From Stenotrophomonas oahuensis (GTDB taxonomy: Bacteria > Pseudomonadota > Gammaproteobacteria > Xanthomonadales > Xanthomonadaceae), in the NCBI RefSeq assembly GCF_031834595.1, contig NZ_CP115541.1, positions 4,458,501 through 4,522,500 on the forward strand: a stretch of DNA of 64,000 nt, given 5' to 3'. Under the pieces are notes generated by a model, which saw only the letters and a list, made by a program, of their open reading frames with translations, had not been told where the DNA came from and searched no databases. The position numbers were made by a program, and so were the translations under genes. How positions within the stretch are numbered: the first letter of the stretch is position 1; each line of letters starts with the position of its first letter. This document shows positions 59,905 through 64,000 of this stretch, piece by piece.

Positions 59905-62588
59905 GCGCACCGGTCCGCCACACCCGCCTGTCCGGGCTGGAACCGCTGGTCATCACCCCGGACCTGCTGTTCGTCAATGTCGGTGAGCGCACCAACGTCA
60001 CCGGCAGCGCGCAGTTCCGCAAGCTGATCAAGGAAGAGCGCTACGAAGAAGCCGTCGACGTCGCCCGCCAGCAGGTGGCCAGCGGCGCGCAGATCCTCGA
60101 CGTGAACATGGACGAGGGCCTGATCGATTCGGAAAAGGCGATGACCCGCTATCTGAATCTGATCATGTCCGAGCCGGACATTGCCCGTATTCCGGTGATG
60201 GTCGACTCCTCCAAATGGAGCGTGATCGAAGCCGGCCTGAAATGCCTGCAGGGCAAGAGCGTGGTCAACTCGATCTCGCTGAAGGAAGGCGAAGAACTGT
60301 TCATCGAGCACGCGCGCAAGGTGCTGCGCTACGGCGCGGCCGCCGTGGTGATGGCTTTCGATGAAACCGGCCAGGCCGACACCTGCGCACGCAAGGTCGA
60401 GATCTGCACCCGCGCCTATCGGATCCTGGTTGACCAGGTCGGCTTTCCACCGCAGGACATCATCTTCGACCCGAACATCTTCGCCGTCGCCACCGGCATC
60501 GAGGAACACGACAACTACGCGGTGGACTTCATTGAAGCCACCCGCATCATCAAGCGCACCCTGCCGCATTGCCATGTGTCCGGCGGCGTCTCCAACGTGT
60601 CGTTCTCGTTCCGTGGCAACGAAACCGTGCGTCAGGCGATCCACTCGGTGTTCCTGTACCACGCCATCGCCGCCGGCATGGACATGGGCATCGTCAACGC
60701 CGGTGCGATGCCGATCTACGACGAGCTGGGCCCGGAACTGCGCGAGCGCGTCGAGGATGTGATCCTCAACCGCCGCAGCGACGGCACCGAGCGACTGCTG
60801 GAGATCGCCGAACGCTACAAGGGCAAGAAAGGCGAAACCAAGGGCGAAGACCTGGCCTGGCGCGAGAAGCCGGTCAAGGACCGCCTGGCGCATGCGCTGG
60901 TGCACGGCATGGACGCGTGGGTCGAACAGGACACCGAAGAAGCGCGTGCGCAGGCGAGCCGCCCGCTGGACGTGATTGAAGGGCCGTTGATGGATGGCAT
61001 GAACATCGTCGGCGACCTGTTCGGGGCCGGCAAGATGTTCCTGCCGCAGGTGGTCAAGTCCGCACGCGTCATGAAAAAGGCCGTGGCCTACCTGCTGCCC
61101 TACATCGAGGCGGAAAAGGCGCGCAGCGGCGACACCGCGCGCAGCAACGGCAAGATCATCATGGCCACGGTCAAGGGCGACGTGCATGACATCGGCAAGA
61201 ATATCGTCGGCGTCGTTCTGGCCTGCAACAACTTCGAGGTGGTCGACCTGGGGGTCATGGTGCCGGCGCAGAAGATTCTGGACGCCGCGCGCGCCGAGAA
61301 CGCCGACATCATCGGCCTGTCCGGACTGATCACGCCGTCGCTGGAGGAAATGAGCCACGTGGCGCGCGAGATGGAGCGCCAGGGCTTCACCCTGCCGCTG
61401 ATGATCGGCGGTGCCACCACCTCACGCGCGCATACCGCCCTGAAGATCGACCCGTTCTACAAGGCCCCGACCATCTGGGTGAAGGACGCCTCGCGTGCGG
61501 TCGGCGTGGCGCAGTCGTTGATCTCGCAGGACCTGCGTGAGGCCTTTGTATCTGCCAATGAAGCCGACTACGCGGACATCCGTCAGCGCCACCGCAATCG
61601 TGGCGACGCCAAGCGGCTGGTGACGCTGGGCAAGGCACGCGAGCAGCGCTTCGACGGCGGCTGGGCGGACTACACCCCGCCGGAACCGCGCCAGCCCGGC
61701 CTGCATGTGCTTGACGATTACCCGCTGGCCGATCTGGTCGAGGTGATCGACTGGACACCGTTCTTCCAGGCCTGGGAACTGGCCGGCAAGTTCCCGGCCA
61801 TTCTCACCGACGAGATCGTCGGCACCCAGGCCAGCGAGCTGTACCGCGATGCGCGCGCGATGCTGACCCGCATCGTCGACGAGCGCTGGCTGACCGCCAA
61901 GGCGGTGTTCGGCTTGTGGCCGGCCAACAGCGTCGGCGATGACGTGCAGCTGCAGACCGAACAGGGCCCCGCCACCCTGCACTTCCTGCGCCAGCAGGTG
62001 GACAAGCCGGTGGAACGTCCGGATTTCTGCCTCGCCGACTTCATTGCACCGGCCGACAGCGGCAAGCGCGATTGGATCGGTGCCTTCGCGGTCACCGCCG
62101 GCATCGGCATCGAACCGCATGTGGCGCGCTTCGAGGCCGACCACGACGATTACAACGCGATCCTGCTCAAGGCGTTGGCTGATCGACTTGCCGAGGCGTT
62201 GGCCGAGCGGCTGCATCAGCGCGTGCGTACCGAGTACTGGGGATACGCTTCTGGTGAGGCCCTGGACAATGAAGCACTGATTGACGAGCAGTACGTGGGC
62301 ATCCGTCCGGCTCCGGGGTATCCGGCGTGTCCGGAGCACAGCGAGAAAGGCACCCTGTTCCGCCTGCTCGATGCCGAGCGCAACGCCGAAATGCAGCTGA
62401 CCGAGAGCTTTGCGATGCTGCCGACGGCGGCGGTTTCCGGCTACTACTTCAGCCACCCGCAGAGCCAGTACTTTGTGGTCGGCCGGGTAACGCGCGAACA
62501 GGTGAGCGATTACGCGCGGCGCAAGGGCGTGGAGCGGGCGCAGGTGGAGCGGTGGCTGGCGTCGAATCTGGATTACGATCCCGAATGA
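59901..62588 (+). CDS. metH: Methionine synthase, folate/cobalamin/activation modules (split MetH)
   Basis: The 895-aa protein carries the remaining MetH domains in order. The pterin-binding barrel ([16 protein letters not shown]) spans about 20-290, the cap and cobalamin domain with the lower-ligand motif DVHDIGKN is near 420-560, and the C-terminal activation domain has the SAM-binding [12 protein letters not shown] near 800. It methylates homocysteine held by the upstream protein, using methyl-tetrahydrofolate via B12. No cobalamin riboswitch was recognised upstream. Confidence 0.96.
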   Translation: MSAPVRHTRLSGLEPLVITPDLLFVNVGERTNVTGSAQFRKLIKEERYEEAVDVARQQVASGAQILDVNMDEGLIDSEKAMTRYLNLIMSEPDIARIPVMVDSSKWSVIEAGLKCLQGKSVVNSISLKEGEELFIEHARKVLRYGAAAVVMAFDETGQADTCARKVEICTRAYRILVDQVGFPPQDIIFDPNIFAVATGIEEHDNYAVDFIEATRIIKRTLPHCHVSGGVSNVSFSFRGNETVRQAIHSVFLYHAIAAGMDMGIVNAGAMPIYDELGPELRERVEDVILNRRSDGTERLLEIAERYKGKKGETKGEDLAWREKPVKDRLAHALVHGMDAWVEQDTEEARAQASRPLDVIEGPLMDGMNIVGDLFGAGKMFLPQVVKSARVMKKAVAYLLPYIEAEKARSGDTARSNGKIIMATVKGDVHDIGKNIVGVVLACNNFEVVDLGVMVPAQKILDAARAENADIIGLSGLITPSLEEMSHVAREMERQGFTLPLMIGGATTSRAHTALKIDPFYKAPTIWVKDASRAVGVAQSLISQDLREAFVSANEADYADIRQRHRNRGDAKRLVTLGKAREQRFDGGWADYTPPEPRQPGLHVLDDYPLADLVEVIDWTPFFQAWELAGKFPAILTDEIVGTQASELYRDARAMLTRIVDERWLTAKAVFGLWPANSVGDDVQLQTEQGPATLHFLRQQVDKPVERPDFCLADFIAPADSGKRDWIGAFAVTAGIGIEPHVARFEADHDDYNAILLKALADRLAEALAERLHQRVRTEYWGYASGEALDNEALIDEQYVGIRPAPGYPACPEHSEKGTLFRLLDAERNAEMQLTESFAMLPTAAVSGYYFSHPQSQYFVVGRVTREQVSDYARRKGVERAQVERWLASNLDYDPE

Positions 62589-62593
62589 CACGC

Positions 62594-62650
62594 GGCACGA
62601 CCAACGGTCGTGCCCTACCTTTCGGTAGGTGACGACCGTTGGTCGTCACC
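62594..62650. repeat. Two facing GTAG palindromes
   Basis: GGCACGACCAACGGTCGTGC (from 62594, followed by CCTACC) and GGTAGGTGACGACCGTTGGT (from 62624, ending CGTCACC) face each other across 4 bp. They lie directly after metH. Confidence 0.9.
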
Positions 62651-62670
62651 CCGGCCCGATGATCACCGCC

Positions 62671-63867
62671 ATGACCCCTGACAAACGCGATACCGTTCCG
62701 GTAGCACGCCTCTCCAGCTATTACCTGTTCTATTACGCGGCCCTGGGCGCGTTCACGCCTTACTGGTCGCTGTTTTTGACCTCGCGCGGGATGAGCGTGA
62801 CCGCCATCAGCGTGATGATGGGCTTGTGGTATGCCACCCGTATTGTCGCGCCCAGCACGTGGACCTCGATCGCGGCCGCCTCGTCGCACCCGATCCGCTG
62901 GCTGCGTATCGGCAGCGTGCTGACCCTGCTGACATTCTGCGCGTTCCTGCTGCCGCTGCCACAGCCGTGGATGTACCCGGCGATGATCGTGTTCTGCTTC
63001 TTCTACAACGCGGTCATGCCGCAATTCGAGTCGATCACCCTCACCCACCTGGGCAACGACAGCCATCGCTACGGCCTGATCCGGGTCTGGGGCTCGTTGG
63101 GGTTCATCGCGGTGGTGATGGGTTTCGGCTGGCTGATCGAAGGCAAGGATGGCAGCAGCCGTGCGGACCTGTTGCCATGGCTGATGCTGCCGCTGTTCGC
63201 GCTGCTGGTGGCGTCCTCGTTCGCCAATCGCTATGCGCGCAACTTCCACAAAGCCGAAGGCGACGCCAGCGGCTTCTGGCAGATCGTGCGCAAGCCGGCG
63301 GTGGCGGCGTTCTTTCTGGCCGCCTTCATGGAGCAGCTGTCGTTCGGGCCGTACTACACGTTCTTCTCGGTCTATATGGACCAGTTCGGCTACAGCACCT
63401 CCACCCTGGGCCTGCTCTGGACCATCGGCGTGGTGTTCGAAGTGGGCGTGTTCTTCACCATCGGGCGCTTCTTCCGCCGCTATGACGCCAGCTGGATGCT
63501 GCTGATCGCGTTGATCAGTTCAGCGATCCGGTGGACGGTGACCGCGCTGTTCCCGCAGCACCTGGCGGTGATGCTGGTGGTGCAGACTGCGCATGCACTG
63601 GGCTTTGCCGCGTTCTTTGCCGCGGCCATGCAGATGCTGGCGACCTACTTCCCCGGCCGCCTCAACGGGCATGGGCAGGGGTTGCTGTACGGGTTCTCGT
63701 CCGGGGTGGGCGGTGTGCTGGGGGCATTGATCGCCGGGCAGTTGTGGAACATTGATCACGGGCGCACGGCGTTTCTGGCCGGGGCCGGGTTTGCGGCGGT
63801 GGGGGCGGTGTTGTGCTTCTTTGCGATCAGTTTGCCGTTGATACGGCAGGGGCGCGTGCGCCGGTAA
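62671..63867 (+). CDS. MFS transporter (HcaT/MFS_1-like)
   Basis: From the ATG at 62671 the protein is 398 aa with about twelve membrane helices. SSYYLFYYAALGAFTPYWSLFL at the N-terminus, RVWGSLGFIAVVMGFGWLI and GHGQGLLYGFSSGVGGVLGALIAG are typical of the phenylpropionate-permease-like (HcaT) MFS branch. The substrate is unknown. An ATG four codons upstream (62659) is an alternative; neither has a strong Shine-Dalgarno. It is flanked by GTAG palindromes on both sides and so is probably a single-gene transcript. Confidence 0.9.
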   Translation: MTPDKRDTVPVARLSSYYLFYYAALGAFTPYWSLFLTSRGMSVTAISVMMGLWYATRIVAPSTWTSIAAASSHPIRWLRIGSVLTLLTFCAFLLPLPQPWMYPAMIVFCFFYNAVMPQFESITLTHLGNDSHRYGLIRVWGSLGFIAVVMGFGWLIEGKDGSSRADLLPWLMLPLFALLVASSFANRYARNFHKAEGDASGFWQIVRKPAVAAFFLAAFMEQLSFGPYYTFFSVYMDQFGYSTSTLGLLWTIGVVFEVGVFFTIGRFFRRYDASWMLLIALISSAIRWTVTALFPQHLAVMLVVQTAHALGFAAFFAAAMQMLATYFPGRLNGHGQGLLYGFSSGVGGVLGALIAGQLWNIDHGRTAFLAGAGFAAVGAVLCFFAISLPLIRQGRVRR

Positions 63868-63873
63868 CGGCGT

Positions 63874-63900
63874 GGCACGACCAACGGTCGTGCCCTACCG
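63874..63900. repeat. GTAG palindrome between convergent genes
   Basis: GGCACGACCAACGGTCGTGC, then CCTACCG, has the same stem as the copy at 62594. It separates the MFS stop from the convergent gene ending at 63907. Confidence 0.9.
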
Positions 63901-63906
63901 GGGTTG

Positions 63907-64000
63907 TTACCAGACCAGATCGTCCGGCACCTGGTACTGCGGGTCGGCGTACGGATCATCTTCCGCCGGCGCGTTCGGATCCACGCGCAGTGCCACGGCC
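63907..64000 (-). CDS. C-terminal end of a gene entering from the right (possibly DUF2058/YaiL-like)
   Basis: On the minus strand an open frame runs from the window edge to a TAA at 63909-63907 and gives 30 residues ending DPYADPQYQVPDDLVW. A DPYADxxIPDDLMW-like ending is what I recall for the DUF2058 (YaiL) family of E. coli. The match is short, so the assignment is tentative, but codon use and position after a palindrome support a real gene end. Confidence 0.5.
   Translation of the reverse strand, partial: AVALRVDPNAPAEDDPYADPQYQVPDDLVW

Overview
The window looks like a chromosomal segment of a Stenotrophomonas species (Xanthomonadaceae). The support is high-GC coding sequence, a smc-zipA-ligA neighbourhood, a two-gene MetH, a kynurenine-type quinolinate operon, a GyrA with Gln where E. 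coli has Ser83, and dozens of short palindromes headed by GTAG, the signature of the SMAG repeats described in S. maltophilia. No rRNA, tRNA, CRISPR array or prophage was seen.

Layout. 1-3000 is accessory: a partial HigA-like antitoxin, a SymE-like/ribbon-helix-helix-like overlapping gene pair with a hairpin-occluded ribosome binding site, and an intact IS256-family element that split an older palindromic repeat. 3000-14600 holds small regulators, hypothetical proteins, a GH92 mannosidase, a HipA-like kinase/DUF3037 pair, an exported aldo/keto reductase and a membrane PQQ glucose dehydrogenase. 14800-31200 is mostly core and mostly on the minus strand: gyrA, mtnA, a DUF3011 protein, epmA, an acetyltransferase, ligA, zipA, smc and rpsF-rpsR-rplI, interrupted by a Tat-exported aminotransferase on the other strand. 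31240-32430 is a three-gene lower-GC cassette whose first gene resembles the Tse2 ADP-ribosyltransferase toxin. 32550-44300 carries iscA, asnS, a small-protein cluster, carbonic anhydrase, haaO-kynU-kmo, sbcB, DUF proteins, a 5'-nucleotidase and NAD kinase. 44840-55200 has the giant NAD-glutamate dehydrogenase and a TetR-regulated RND efflux operon. 55660-64000 has a double-CXXC orphan, an acyl-CoA dehydrogenase, an ArsR-methyltransferase fusion leading into split metH, an MFS transporter and the tail of another gene.

How genes work together. haaO, kynU and kmo convert kynurenine towards quinolinate for NAD synthesis. The ArsR-methyltransferase and the two MetH proteins form a methionine/SAM unit behind a 32-bp palindrome. 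The rpsF operon starts with a structured leader of the kind bound by S6:S18. TetR, membrane-fusion protein and RND pump form an autoregulated multidrug efflux unit without its own outer-membrane channel.

The most striking unexplained signal is a family of six intergenic elements (29457-56488). Each folds on paper as a long closing stem around two hairpins whose stems change by paired substitutions while a CCATG-containing loop stays fixed. Several sit inside larger composite repeats bounded by GTAG palindromes.
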